NCBI GenBank assembly: GCA_950073835.1
Contig: CATMRP010000035.1
Location: 1-33,987 of the forward strand
Length of the DNA stretch: 33,987 nucleotides
Direction of reading: 5' to 3'
DNA from: an uncultured Alteromonadaceae bacterium
GTDB taxonomy: Bacteria; Pseudomonadota; Gammaproteobacteria; Enterobacterales; Alteromonadaceae
Part shown: positions 1 through 8,887 of the stretch, piece after piece
How the letters are laid out: each line of letters opens with the position of its first letter
How positions within the stretch are numbered: position 1 is the stretch's first letter
Position numbers and translations under genes: made by a program
The notes under the pieces: generated by a model
What the model was told of the DNA's origin: nothing
Seen by the model: the letters and a program-made list of their open reading frames with translations, nothing else
Databases searched by the model: none

Positions 1-76
1 ACCTCCAAGTCATCGACTCACCACCACAATGAATCGAACAGTGCTTTCGCACTACGCGCCATGCCCGGCGCACCAT

Positions 77-104
77 ATAAAAAAGCCACCTCAAAGAGGT
101 GGCT
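77..104 (-). terminator. Rho-independent terminator of the Oar-like TonB receptor gene
   Basis: Read on the minus strand, a perfect 9-bp stem (AGCCACCTC / GAGGTGGCT, positions 84-104) closes a 3-nt loop. It is followed at once by a T-rich run that includes TTTTTT. It begins about 34 bp past the stop codon of the receptor gene and has all the parts of an intrinsic terminator. Confidence 0.85.
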
Positions 105-137
105 CAACCGTCGTGAGTCAACGAGGTTATACGGAAA

Positions 138-3100
138 TCAGAACTTCACACCGACAGCCAGCTGGATACGGCGTGGGTTGTAGTATTGACGTGGCGTACC
201 AAAGTTTTCGTCGACAACATAGGGGTTGTAGCTATAGCCTGTTTGCTTATCGAACACGTTAAAGATATCAGCACGGAAACGCGCGGTGTAACCTTCAACA
301 AATTCCCAGTTTTGCGTATAGCTTAAATCCACCTGCCAGTGACTGGCACCACGGCGGCTACCTGCCGGTTCAGCGAAGCGGCTGGTGCCTGATGAATAAC
401 CATATGGGGTACCATCCCACGCCGTCCAGGCTTCACCCGACTGGAACACAAAGTACGCACCAAACACACCTTCCCAGTCGGCAGTATAAGTACTGATCAC
501 TTTTACTTTATGCGGCTTATCACCAATCATATTACCGTAGCGGTTATCCCATACCATGCGGCCGCGGCCGTCACCGTAGTAAGATGAACCGATAAAGGTG
601 TTGGCATCATTGCCAGCCGTGGTGTTGTCCTGGTCGAAGTTACCGTAATAGTGACTCCACACGTAAGAGGCGTTTACATACCACTTATCATTCTGGTACT
701 CACCTTCGATACTCCATTCCCAGTACTTAGTCTGGCCGCCATCGACTTCAGCAATGACATAAGACGAACCACCCACTTCATCGCGCATGGCGTCGAGGTT
801 AGGAATATACAAACCTTTTTCGGCAATATTGGCTGGCACACCACCGAAATCACCATAGTCGCCGTACAAGCGGGCGCCGTTAGGCATATCTTCCCAGAAG
901 TGGCTACCGTAGCGATAACGTAAGTGCGAGCGAACAAACAGCTCATTAGTTACCATTTTAGTAGTACCAATAGTAAATTCGTCGATGCGACGCGGGCGCA
1001 TATTGTCGGCAAAGAATTTACCTGACGAACCGGGGGCACCACCGGCATCCACAAAGTCACCGTTCTCATCGAAACGAACTAACAGGGTACGACGGGTATT
1101 ACGATCCCAGGAAGCTGCCCGCGCCAGTGAGCTGGCATTCGGGTTGTAGCTGGCATAGTTCGCAAATACGGTAGCCGATTCTTCGTATTCCCAGGTCACC
1201 CCCAAACGCGGCTGGATCATGTCTTTCCAGTCGGTTTTGTACATTTCGTATTTCTCACCCGGTGCCAGCTCGTAGCCTGATACGTTGCTACTGTTTTTCC
1301 TCAGGCCCTGACCATAAAAGGTATCGCGGCTGACTAACAAGCCAATATTATAGGTAAAGTCACCGTGTTCGATTTCATCATTGATTTCAAAATCAATCGA
1401 TTCTGCATAGGACGTGATCGATGACACTGCACTACCATCCTGAACCAGACTCATTTGTTCGATAGATGCTTCATAAAAGACGTTGGTTAAATCCGTGTCA
1501 CCACCATCCGCACCTAAGCCACCGACGTAGCTGATTCGTCCCCAACCATTAGACAGGCGTGACAAGTCTTCTTCCAGTTCAGACCAGCGTGCACCAAAGT
1601 GCAGGAAATGGGTCATGTCACCGGTATAAATTTCAGTATCGAAACCTACCTGGAAAGACTCACGGGCAAAATCCTGATTGTTATAAGTTGGGTATGCACC
1701 AACGCCAGAGCCGCCGCTGAGTTCACCGTCATCACCAACATAACCATACTGAGCAATCAACGGTGCAGCTGAGGCATTAAAAGCATCAATAGCTGCCATT
1801 TCTTCAGCGGTTGCACCCTCCGGATAGTCTCGCAAGCTTGGCACGCCAAAATAACCCATCTGGTCAAGATTGTTGATATCCAGAGAGTCCCCAAGTACAG
1901 GCATAAAACCTAACTCAACGTCCGGACGTGAGCTGCCATCTTCCGAGTATTTGGCATATTTAAAATTCAGACTCGATGTATCACCAAGCAGCCAGGAACC
2001 ATCCACGGCGGTAATTTTAATCTTCGACTCAGACCCCAGCGAAACGCTGTCGGTTTCGAATTCACCGATAGATCCACCAATTTCCTGACGATCAGACACG
2101 CGCTGGCTAACATTCAATAAAATGTCTTCAGTTGGTGCCCAGGTGAGCTTACCGAAATATTCATCACGGGTATTTTCGTAAGATTTCGTTGGCCCATAAG
2201 CGGTTATTTTATTATCGCCGGTCACTTCAGGCCGGAAATACGACCCATAGAAAAACAGCTGATCTTTAAGTATAGGGCCGCTTACAGAGGCAATAATCCA
2301 GCTGCGATCGACATCGCTGATTACGCCATCCACTGGTGTAGACGTAAAACCAGAGTTTTGCAGGCGATATTCCAGGCTGCCATGGAATTCGTTAGTACCT
2401 GATTTCGTTGCAGAGTTTACAGCAAAACCACCGGCCCGATTAAAGCCAATCGCTTTCGCACCACCGCGATCGACAGAAACATACGCAATATCGTGAGTGG
2501 CCGGTTCAGACGATAAATTACCGAACATCGGTAAAGACAGGTCTACACCATCAAGCGCATAGCTGTTATCCACACCTGAGCCACCGGCTGATGGACCAAG
2601 GATACCATTTTCGCTGTACTCCACACCAGGCAGGATTTTCAACATGTCGCGGTAAGACTGACCAATAGGCATATTGGCGATAACGTCTTCGCCAAACGAG
2701 TTAGTCAGCGATGAATCACCTTCGGTAATAATTGCCGTACCGTAAACCTCTATACGCTCTGCCTGTGCAGGTTCAAACGCAAGATTAACCACCGACGCCT
2801 GCTCCAGCAGTACTGTGGTATTGGTTTTACGTACCGAACCATCCGGGAAAGTAAAAGTGATATCGTAATTGCCCGGGATCAGGTAAGGCAGCGTAAATGT
2901 GCCGTCCGGACGGGTAGTTGCCGAACGCGGTTTTGGCATCACATCACTGGTAACAACGACCTGAACACCACTTACTGCTATATCACCGCCAGGCGCTGTA
3001 ACCGTACCTTTAATACTCCCCGTAATCTGCTGAGCCTGAACGGGTGCGCAGATACCTGCAGCCACTGCACCGGCAAACATTACGGCAGCACTAGAGGTTG

Positions 3101-3197
3101 AACGATTTTTCCAGGATTGACGAATTGCCTGACGAATCTGACCAGACAGATACTGCCCGGCAAATTTCGCCTTCATTGACGTGAGTTCCTTATGCAT
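138..3197 (-). CDS. Oar-like TonB-dependent receptor with N-terminal carboxypeptidase-regulatory-like domain
   Basis: This is an outer-membrane TonB-dependent receptor of about 1019 residues. Order of parts: a long basic N-terminus with an export signal ending near residue 55 (APVQAQ), a carboxypeptidase-regulatory-like beta-sandwich at about 58-140 (GSIKGTVTAPGG; ATTRPDGTFTLPYLIPGNY), a plug at about 150-290 (DMLKILPGV; YALDGVDLSLP; GGFAVNSATKSGTNEFHGS), then a long beta-barrel ending in phenylalanine. This architecture is that of Oar-like receptors, which import large ligands or take part in protein secretion; the ligand here is unknown. Two starts are plausible: the ATG at 3197 (AAGGG 8 nt upstream) and the ATG at 3176 (AAGGA 10 nt upstream, protein starting MKAKFAG). 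The gene is monocistronic, with its own promoter candidate and a strong terminator. It has no linked transporter or enzyme that would suggest a substrate. Confidence 0.93.
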   Translation of the reverse strand: MHKELTSMKAKFAGQYLSGQIRQAIRQSWKNRSTSSAAVMFAGAVAAGICAPVQAQQITGSIKGTVTAPGGDIAVSGVQVVVTSDVMPKPRSATTRPDGTFTLPYLIPGNYDITFTFPDGSVRKTNTTVLLEQASVVNLAFEPAQAERIEVYGTAIITEGDSSLTNSFGEDVIANMPIGQSYRDMLKILPGVEYSENGILGPSAGGSGVDNSYALDGVDLSLPMFGNLSSEPATHDIAYVSVDRGGAKAIGFNRAGGFAVNSATKSGTNEFHGSLEYRLQNSGFTSTPVDGVISDVDRSWIIASVSGPILKDQLFFYGSYFRPEVTGDNKITAYGPTKSYENTRDEYFGKLTWAPTEDILLNVSQRVSDRQEIGGSIGEFETDSVSLGSESKIKITAVDGSWLLGDTSSLNFKYAKYSEDGSSRPDVELGFMPVLGDSLDINNLDQMGYFGVPSLRDYPEGATAEEMAAIDAFNASAAPLIAQYGYVGDDGELSGGSGVGAYPTYNNQDFARESFQVGFDTEIYTGDMTHFLHFGARWSELEEDLSRLSNGWGRISYVGGLGADGGDTDLTNVFYEASIEQMSLVQDGSAVSSITSYAESIDFEINDEIEHGDFTYNIGLLVSRDTFYGQGLRKNSSNVSGYELAPGEKYEMYKTDWKDMIQPRLGVTWEYEESATVFANYASYNPNASSLARAASWDRNTRRTLLVRFDENGDFVDAGGAPGSSGKFFADNMRPRRIDEFTIGTTKMVTNELFVRSHLRYRYGSHFWEDMPNGARLYGDYGDFGGVPANIAEKGLYIPNLDAMRDEVGGSSYVIAEVDGGQTKYWEWSIEGEYQNDKWYVNASYVWSHYYGNFDQDNTTAGNDANTFIGSSYYGDGRGRMVWDNRYGNMIGDKPHKVKVISTYTADWEGVFGAYFVFQSGEAWTAWDGTPYGYSSGTSRFAEPAGSRRGASHWQVDLSYTQNWEFVEGYTARFRADIFNVFDKQTGYSYNPYVVDENFGTPRQYYNPRRIQLAVGVKF

Positions 3198-3251
3198 GAG
3201 TGTGACCCTTTTGCTGTTTTTAGTGCGGCTAAATTACCACTTATGGTCAAC

Positions 3252-3280
3252 ATTTAACCCACAGCACGACCACACGTCAA
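3252..3280 (-). promoter_or_regulatory. Sigma70-type promoter candidate for the Oar-like receptor gene
   Basis: On the minus strand, TTGACG (3275-3280) is followed after exactly 17 bp by TTAAAT (3252-3257). The -35 hexamer has 5 of 6 consensus bases and the -10 has 4 of 6. The -10 lies about 55-75 bp upstream of the two possible start codons. The -35 overlaps one copy of a 14-bp direct repeat, so a regulator bound there could act directly on polymerase. Confidence 0.5.
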
Positions 3281-3343
3281 GAATAATTTTTTCTAATTAT
3301 TCACTTTTTTTGAAATATTTTATCTCAGATCAAGAATAATTTT
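3277..3343. repeat. Two 14-bp direct repeats in the receptor gene leader
   Basis: TCAAGAATAATTTT occurs at 3277-3290 and again at 3330-3343, 53 bp apart (about five helical turns). The promoter-proximal copy overlaps the -35 element. Exact 14-bp repetition in a promoter suggests a pair of operator sites, but the tract is AT-rich and the bound factor is unknown. Confidence 0.5.
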
Positions 3344-3670
3344 CTGCTCAAAGCTTCTATTTATTCTGCTCTAATATAAAACTCTCCTTCAGAAATCCCG
3401 TTCATGTCGAAAACTTATTAAAAAATAACCAATGATACAAAATTTAACCAAATAACTTCATAAACTTAAAATTTAAACGGCCACAAAAAACAAGAAGATT
3501 ATTTATATCAATGTGGCGGTTAATCAGCGCTTCATTATTCGTAAACGTGATTAATTATTACGCAGGAATAGGATATTGATAGGAATAAAATATTAATCAC
3601 TCCTAATAAACCGACTAAAATTATTCCAGATTTAGCACGGCCGCCGGGTTGGCTGCCGCGTTTTGAACGC
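3344..3670. other. AT-rich noncoding stretch between receptor and phoX-like genes
   Basis: About 330 bp of strongly AT-rich sequence with no credible reading frame. It holds a 9-bp perfect inverted repeat (GTGATTAAT at 3547-3555, ATTAATCAC at 3592-3600). Inside that is a short direct repeat (AGGAATA at 3564-3570 and 3581-3587). I see no clear intrinsic terminator for the phoX-like gene that ends at 3671. The stretch may carry distal regulatory sites for the receptor gene or be degenerate sequence. Confidence 0.4.
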
Positions 3671-5047
3671 TTAAGCGTTGAGGTGATTCCAGGGGCCCGA
3701 AATCGCCAGGGTTTTGGTGGGTGAATAAATGTTCACAAACAGCGTTTTGCCATCCGGCGAGAAACACGCCCCTGCCAGTTCGGTTTGCAGGGCCAGTTGT
3801 GCAAAAGGATAAACCTCACCGGCTGGCGTTACACCTCTTAAATGATTATCCACAATGGCGGTGTACTGATCTTCACAAATAATCAAATGGCCATTGGGCG
3901 TAACCGTAAGGTTATCACCGAAGTTAAGCAGTTGGCTGTCAGCACTTTCAACAAATAATTGCAAAGCGCCCGGCGCATCGCTTTCTCCCGGGCTACCCTC
4001 GTAAGCAGAAGGTTTGTAAGCCATAACCTGCCCCAGCTTTTTGTGCCCGCCGTTAGTGCAGCAGAAATACAACCGGTCTTCGGCCCAGTGAATGCCTTCG
4101 CCCCGGGCAAATAAAGCGGCACCGGCCTGATACCCTTGCTTACGCAAATCATCTTCGGCGCTGTCGGGCGAAGCGATATCCACCCAGGTAGTATTCAGCC
4201 ACTCGCCCACGGGCATTTCCCGTTTGCTCCAGTTGCGTGAATCAAATTTCGGATAGCCTTTAACCGCCAGCGCCTGCAATTTACCACCAGCGGCCAGATT
4301 GCCATATTCGTTAGGAATTAAGCGATACAGTAAACTATCGCCGCGGTCTTCGGTGAGATAGACGATGCCGGTTTCGGGGTCCACACAGGCCGCTTCATGA
4401 TTAAACCGGCCTAACGCCTTAAGCGGCTTGGCCTCCACCAGTTCGTTTGCGGTGGCGGGGACTTCAAACACATAACCATGGTATTTATTGCCATCATCGG
4501 CGGGTGTATCCACGCTTTCTTCACAGGTGAGCCAGCTTCCCCAGGGAGTAACACCGCCAGAGCAATTTCGTACCGTGCCTACCAGACTCAGGTATTCCTG
4601 CTCTTTGATGCCGGTCTTCGTATTGTAAACAAGCGTGGTGGTACCACCGGGCAAGGCTTCGTTGCGTTCATTGTTATCGTAAGCCAGGGCAGATTTAAAC
4701 GGCGCAGATTGGCCGGGCCCGAATTCAGTTAAATGCTTGGGCTGTAACTCGTGATTACGGATCAATGCAACCCGGTTTTCATCCAATGGTAAACAGCCCA
4801 TCCCGTCGGCGCGATCGGGGACCTGCAAGCCATCATCCATCTTATCGCCGAAAGAGGATAAAACCTGATAAGAAAAGCCTTCAGGTAATGCCAGTATGCC
4901 GTTCGGATCTTCAATCAGCGGGCCATAACCGGCACTGGTCTTCATAGTAATATTGGTTGCAGCCATGGGCTGGCGGAAAAGGCCGCCTGACATACCGGCA
5001 GCTGCCAGAGTTCCTAAGGCGACGGTAAACTGTCGTCGAGTAATCAT
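3671..5047 (-). CDS. PhoX-like (DUF839) phosphatase, Tat-exported
   Basis: The 458-residue protein belongs to the PhoX/DUF839 beta-propeller family, secreted phosphatases that use iron and calcium to release phosphate from organic esters. The N-terminus has a twin-arginine signal (ITRRQF) followed by an alanine/glycine-rich hydrophobic stretch, which fits Tat export of a folded metalloenzyme. Family-like motifs are RNHE at residues 97-100, a GGVTPWGSWLTCEES segment near the middle, NHEAACVDPETG, and a C-terminal FSPDGKTLFVNIYSP. It is shorter than classical PhoX (over 600 residues), so the substrate may differ. A Pho-box-like promoter with canonical spacing lies upstream. The gene has no partner on its strand. 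Phosphatase activity is inferred from family membership. Confidence 0.8.
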   Translation of the reverse strand: MITRRQFTVALGTLAAAGMSGGLFRQPMAATNITMKTSAGYGPLIEDPNGILALPEGFSYQVLSSFGDKMDDGLQVPDRADGMGCLPLDENRVALIRNHELQPKHLTEFGPGQSAPFKSALAYDNNERNEALPGGTTTLVYNTKTGIKEQEYLSLVGTVRNCSGGVTPWGSWLTCEESVDTPADDGNKYHGYVFEVPATANELVEAKPLKALGRFNHEAACVDPETGIVYLTEDRGDSLLYRLIPNEYGNLAAGGKLQALAVKGYPKFDSRNWSKREMPVGEWLNTTWVDIASPDSAEDDLRKQGYQAGAALFARGEGIHWAEDRLYFCCTNGGHKKLGQVMAYKPSAYEGSPGESDAPGALQLFVESADSQLLNFGDNLTVTPNGHLIICEDQYTAIVDNHLRGVTPAGEVYPFAQLALQTELAGACFSPDGKTLFVNIYSPTKTLAISGPWNHLNA

Positions 5048-5084
5048 GATGTTCCTTTGTTTTGCACGACCATTTTTATTTTTT

Positions 5085-5118
5085 ATGCTACCTCGGTAAC
5101 ATGTCTTTAGAATGACAA
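5085..5118 (-). promoter_or_regulatory. Pho-box-like site plus -10 upstream of the phoX-like gene
   Basis: On the minus strand, TTGTCATTCTAAAGACAT (5101-5118) has one near-perfect Pho half-site (TTGTCAT) and one poor half-site 11 bp on. It agrees with CTGTCATAWAWCTGTCAY at 11 of 18 positions. Exactly 10 bp later comes TAGCAT (5085-5090), a 4-of-6 match to the -10. In PhoB-activated promoters the box replaces the -35 at this distance. The weak second half-site lowers confidence, but the location before a phosphatase gene is what would be expected. Confidence 0.45.
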
Positions 5119-5200
5119 AATGGGTGTTGGTTCCTTCCAGACAACGGCGTAAACGCCCAGTACGCTAATTTTGCCGATAAACTACGCGCTACACCGATGG

Positions 5201-6106
5201 CTACTTTTCTTCTTCCAGTAAGCGCATCAGGGTTTTACCCAGTCGAACGTTCAGTGCGCCGGCAGCCACGGCCTCGGCAGAGTTTTCCATTAACTTGGCA
5301 GCCAGTGAGCCACTGAGCTGATTGGTCATCTCATCGGTGGCCAAATCAAAAATGCTCTGCGCGGCCAGGTTCTGGGCAAGGATTTTCATCAGTTTCCAGT
5401 TTCCCGCGGTAGCCGGGCGCAGGCCGTACACTTTGGCCACGCGCTTAATGGTGCGCATACTGATCCATAAAATCATCAGCGACTGAATTAAATGATTCGG
5501 GCTGATAAACGCCATGCTGCCACTGGCCATGGATTCCTTTTTCACCACTTCACTGGCTTTTGTTTTCACCGGCTGTGCCACAAACTGGCGGTACATTTCT
5601 ACAATCTCGGCACTGGAGTGATCGGCCTTTAACAAGCCAGTAAAACGCTTGTAGCATTGTTCGGCATAACTGTGGCGGGTAAACTGGCTGGCATGCAGTT
5701 GTAATGCATCCAGCGTTGCCTGCCTGGCGTCGTTGCGCGCCAGTTCCGATAGTTTTGGCCGGCGATGAATAAACTGCGTCACCTTGCGATAGCCCCGCAC
5801 CTCGCCGAGAGTCATAGTGGATATGCTCAGCACAAAGACACCCAATACTGCGGCCAGCACCGAAGTGGCTACCGGCGAGGAAGCAAAGTTACTTTCAATA
5901 AACGTTACCGCCTCAAACAAGCTGAATCCCACCACACAGCCAATCCCTGAAAGCAGCGCCAGCCACTTAGCAGAAAAGCCCCTGGCGGGCTCTACAACGG
6001 TTAACGGCTCAGCCTCCCGCTTGGCCGGCATGGCATGATCCGGCGGTTGCATATCAATTTCCGTTTGTGTGACTTTGGAGCGATACGTTTTTTCGGTGGT
6101 GCTCAC
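5201..6106 (-). CDS. ycjF: YcjF-like inner-membrane protein (TIGR01620/DUF697)
   Basis: The 301-residue protein is the usual partner of YcjX. A soluble, charged N-terminus (1-44) is followed by two transmembrane helices at about 47-66 and 79-100, and then a largely helical C-terminal region of the DUF697 type (about 190-300). It starts with GTG at 6106, placed 2 bp after the ycjX stop codon, with GGAGG 7 bp upstream, so the two genes form a translationally close operon. The family's molecular function is unknown. In E. coli ycjX-ycjF sits with the psp genes and responds to heat and envelope stress; no psp genes are visible here. Confidence 0.8.
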   Translation of the reverse strand: MSTTEKTYRSKVTQTEIDMQPPDHAMPAKREAEPLTVVEPARGFSAKWLALLSGIGCVVGFSLFEAVTFIESNFASSPVATSVLAAVLGVFVLSISTMTLGEVRGYRKVTQFIHRRPKLSELARNDARQATLDALQLHASQFTRHSYAEQCYKRFTGLLKADHSSAEIVEMYRQFVAQPVKTKASEVVKKESMASGSMAFISPNHLIQSLMILWISMRTIKRVAKVYGLRPATAGNWKLMKILAQNLAAQSIFDLATDEMTNQLSGSLAAKLMENSAEAVAAGALNVRLGKTLMRLLEEEK

Positions 6107-6108
6107 GG

Positions 6109-7488
6109 TTAGTCCTCCAGTAGATACTGAAACAGCCTGTCCAGGCCATTGCCATTTAAAATACGCGCCAGATGATCCCTGGGCACACCTGCCGGTAACG
6201 CCGGGTAATGTTCATCAGCAGGCATGGCTTTCAGCGAGTCGGGTAACGGCTCGAAGGTCGCTTCCATATAGCGCCCTTCGCTGTTTACGTAGCGCAGAGC
6301 CTGCTCATTTGAACCGGCATCGGTGGCCTGAATAGCCGACACCAGAAAGTGTTCAAACTGGATTTCGTCTTTATCCAGCTGGGCCGTTGCCCCCCGGGTT
6401 ACATCTTTCAGCAGCGCCAGCAAGTTGTCTTTTTGCGCCGCTGGAATGAGGTCGCTTTTAGTGGCCACAAAAGCCACTTTGGCAATTTTTTGCTGGCGCA
6501 ACAGATGGCGTTGCACCCAGCCCGGATCGCCATACACAAAGGTTTGCGCCAGATTACTTAAGGTTTCCCGCAGCTGATACAGGTGGCTCTTACTGTGGTT
6601 TAAGCCCTCGAACAGATCCACCAGAATGATCTGCTTATCTGTCTCACGAAACGTACTTTGTTTTAATGCCGCCAGCCAGTTCTTCTGGAACACCTCAAAA
6701 TGATGGGTAAAGCGCTGGGTCCAGGGGCTGGATAGATCGCTGCTGATCCGCGACGGCAAGGGCGTAAAGCCGTATTCCTGCCAGTCGAAGCCAGAGCCGG
6801 GAATAAGAAAACTGCCCGGTTGAAGCATAGAGATGCCCTGAGCTTTGGCAGCCAGCAGATACTCGCGGTATTTACTGACCAGCAAATTAATCGCATCGGG
6901 AGTTGGCGGCTGTTCAAAATCAAATCCGCTCACCGCTTCATGCCAGTCTTTAGCAAACTGATTCTGCGGCTCATTCATTTGCTGCGCCCAGGCGGAATCC
7001 GACCATTGGGTAAAGGTTTTATCCAGCATGGGCAAATCGGTGAGCCACTCGCCGGGGTAATCAATAAACTCAAATACGATATCGGTGAACGGCAGCAGGT
7101 ACTTTTTAACGCCATGGGTCTGGCGCAGCCGCACGGTTAACTGAAACCCAGCCACCGATTCGGTAGCCGGCGGCCATGCGCCCTGTTCCAACGCCGCCAT
7201 GTGCTCTTCTACCGGGAATTCAGGCAGATCGCCCAGCGGCTCCACCCACATGTTCTCAACCAGATCCATAGGCAGGTAACGGAGCAACGGCAGACACTGA
7301 TACTGCTGCTCACTGCGGTACTTTAAGATGGTCATCAGGCTGGTAAACAGCATGGATTTACCACTGCGGCTTAAGCCGGTAATGGTAAAACGGTGGCGCG
7401 ACTGCATAAACCATTCGGCAAATTGTGCCGAGCCGGCATCAGACGCCCGTCTGACCGGTTTAAGCACACTGTCCAGCAAGTTTCGCAT
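6109..7488 (-). CDS. ycjX: YcjX family P-loop GTPase-like stress protein
   Basis: The 459-residue protein matches the YcjX/DUF463 family in length and layout. A Walker A motif, GLSRSGKS, lies at residues 38-45 in the context HRFTITGLSRSGKSMLFTSL. Other typical segments are FEFIDYPGEWLTDLPML, an ILVDLFEGLNHSKSHL strand that may play a Walker B-like role, and VAFVATKSDLIP, close to a nucleotide-specificity T/NKxD motif. Family members bind GTP and are stress-induced, but their cellular job is unknown. It is the first gene of a two-gene unit with ycjF. About 100 bp separate it from the upstream M24 peptidase gene on the same strand, so it probably has its own promoter. Confidence 0.88.
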   Translation of the reverse strand: MRNLLDSVLKPVRRASDAGSAQFAEWFMQSRHRFTITGLSRSGKSMLFTSLMTILKYRSEQQYQCLPLLRYLPMDLVENMWVEPLGDLPEFPVEEHMAALEQGAWPPATESVAGFQLTVRLRQTHGVKKYLLPFTDIVFEFIDYPGEWLTDLPMLDKTFTQWSDSAWAQQMNEPQNQFAKDWHEAVSGFDFEQPPTPDAINLLVSKYREYLLAAKAQGISMLQPGSFLIPGSGFDWQEYGFTPLPSRISSDLSSPWTQRFTHHFEVFQKNWLAALKQSTFRETDKQIILVDLFEGLNHSKSHLYQLRETLSNLAQTFVYGDPGWVQRHLLRQQKIAKVAFVATKSDLIPAAQKDNLLALLKDVTRGATAQLDKDEIQFEHFLVSAIQATDAGSNEQALRYVNSEGRYMEATFEPLPDSLKAMPADEHYPALPAGVPRDHLARILNGNGLDRLFQYLLED

Positions 7489-7588
7489 GGTAGTCCTCCC
7501 GCCCCTTTATCCTGCTAATCCCTGAATGTATTACTTAACGTGGGTGGCTTTGCAATCAATATCAAGCTTTTGCCACACTTTGTTACAG

Positions 7589-8800
7589 TTACAGCCCAAA
7601 GGGGTTATCGATGGACTGAGCCGGTTGGGTAAACCAGCGCGGGCCGTCCTCTGCCATATAAAAATGGTCTTCCAGGCGGATCCCGAACTCGCCAGGTACC
7701 ACTATCATTGGCTCATTACTAAAGCACATGCCGGGAGCTAATGGCTGCGGATTGTCTTTAACCAGATAAGGCCATTCGTGGATATCCATGCCAATGCCAT
7801 GGCCGGTGCGGTGAGGTAATCCCGGCAAATCGTAATCAGGTCCAAGGCCAGCACTTTCCAGACTAACCCGGGCCGCAGCATCAACGTCACCACAGGGCGA
7901 GCCATTGGCCGCCGCAGCAAACGCCGCCAGTTGCGCGTCTTTTTCGGCCTGCCACAGGCGGGCCTGTTTTTCGCTGGCCCCACCAAAAGAATAGGTGCGG
8001 GTAATGTCTGACAGGTAGCCATGTAACTTACAACCGGTATCGATAAGCACCAGATCGCCCGGTTTTAATACCTGAGGATCTTTTACGCCATGGGGAAAAG
8101 ACGTTGCTTTGCCAAACAGCACAATACAAAAATACGAGCCGCTGGCCCCCACTTTTTTATGCGCTTCATGAATAAACTGTTCTACCTCGGTGGTGGTGAT
8201 CCCTTCATGTAATATACTGGCGGTGGCCTGATGAACTGCGAGCGTCATATCCATGGCACGCTGAATTAGCGCCAGTTCGCTGACAGACTTATGCATACGG
8301 CAATGGGCTGTTACGCCACTGGCGTTAATGATTTCGAGATCCGGCATGGCTTTATTAAAACCATCGACAATAAAAAACGCGGTGGCTTCATCCACGCCAA
8401 AAATATCGCCACCGCTCAATCCGGCATTCTTTAATACCTCAGCAACCAGCGCATAGGGGCTCTCATGCTCCTGCCAACCCACAATGCTACCGGCCATCAC
8501 CTGACGCTCCGACAGCGAGTCAATCTCAAACAAAGGAGCAATATACACTACCTCACCACTGGCAGGCAGAATAGCGCCTACCAGGCGTTCACTGGCATAC
8601 CAGTCCATGCCGGTGAAATAGCTCAGATTGGTGCCGGCATTAAGATAAATGGCTGCAATCTGATGCTCACGCATGTAGCGTTGTGCTTTATCGATACGGC
8701 TGGTGTATTCGGCTTTATCTACCGGGCGGGTGTCTTTTGTCATGTCGGTCAATGTCGCCAGTGCCGACGCTTTGCTTGCCCCGCCTATACCTTTTTGCAT
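7589..8800 (-). CDS. M24 family Xaa-Pro aminopeptidase/dipeptidase-like metallopeptidase
   Basis: The 403-residue protein has a creatinase-type N-terminal domain (about 30-165) and a pita-bread M24 catalytic domain (about 170-400). All five metal ligands are visible: D254 (VLIDTG), D265 (LSDITRT), H334 (RTGHGIGMDIHE), E363 (FSNEPMIV) and E377 (IRLEDHF). It is therefore probably an active two-metal cytosolic peptidase acting on X-Pro bonds. No signal peptide is evident. The start at 8800 is well supported, with AGGAG 6 bp upstream of ATG. It is divergent from the DUF885 lipoprotein gene, and the shared 207-bp region holds a 16-bp palindrome. Family members that cleave other amide bonds exist, so the substrate is uncertain. 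Confidence 0.88.
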   Translation of the reverse strand: MQKGIGGASKASALATLTDMTKDTRPVDKAEYTSRIDKAQRYMREHQIAAIYLNAGTNLSYFTGMDWYASERLVGAILPASGEVVYIAPLFEIDSLSERQVMAGSIVGWQEHESPYALVAEVLKNAGLSGGDIFGVDEATAFFIVDGFNKAMPDLEIINASGVTAHCRMHKSVSELALIQRAMDMTLAVHQATASILHEGITTTEVEQFIHEAHKKVGASGSYFCIVLFGKATSFPHGVKDPQVLKPGDLVLIDTGCKLHGYLSDITRTYSFGGASEKQARLWQAEKDAQLAAFAAAANGSPCGDVDAAARVSLESAGLGPDYDLPGLPHRTGHGIGMDIHEWPYLVKDNPQPLAPGMCFSNEPMIVVPGEFGIRLEDHFYMAEDGPRWFTQPAQSIDNPFGL

Positions 8801-8887
8801 GCCTTTCTCCTGTGAAACATTCAGGCTTTCAGATAGCGCTCACTATAACTTATGCGCCGGGCCGGCGACAGGCAGCCACCGGGGAAT

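Noticed and set aside
29-262. Plus-strand open frame of 77 codons at the window start
   Set aside because: It runs antisense to the receptor 3' end and through the terminator hairpin, has no ribosome-binding site, and gives a protein without recognisable features.
651-946. Overlapping 90-codon open frames on both strands
   Set aside because: Both lie inside the Oar-like receptor gene in other frames and show no domain, signal or start context.
3667-3680. Palindrome AACGCTTAAGCGTT over the phoX-like stop codon
   Set aside because: Perfect 14-bp symmetry, but it overlaps the coding end and has no T-run. It is too short to call an operator or terminator.
7540-7566. Heat-shock (sigma32) promoter upstream of ycjX
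   Set aside because: CTTGAT with a 13-bp spacer is present on the minus strand, but the -10 region reads CCACCCAC, a poor match to CCCCATNT. Expectation from E. coli is not enough to call it.
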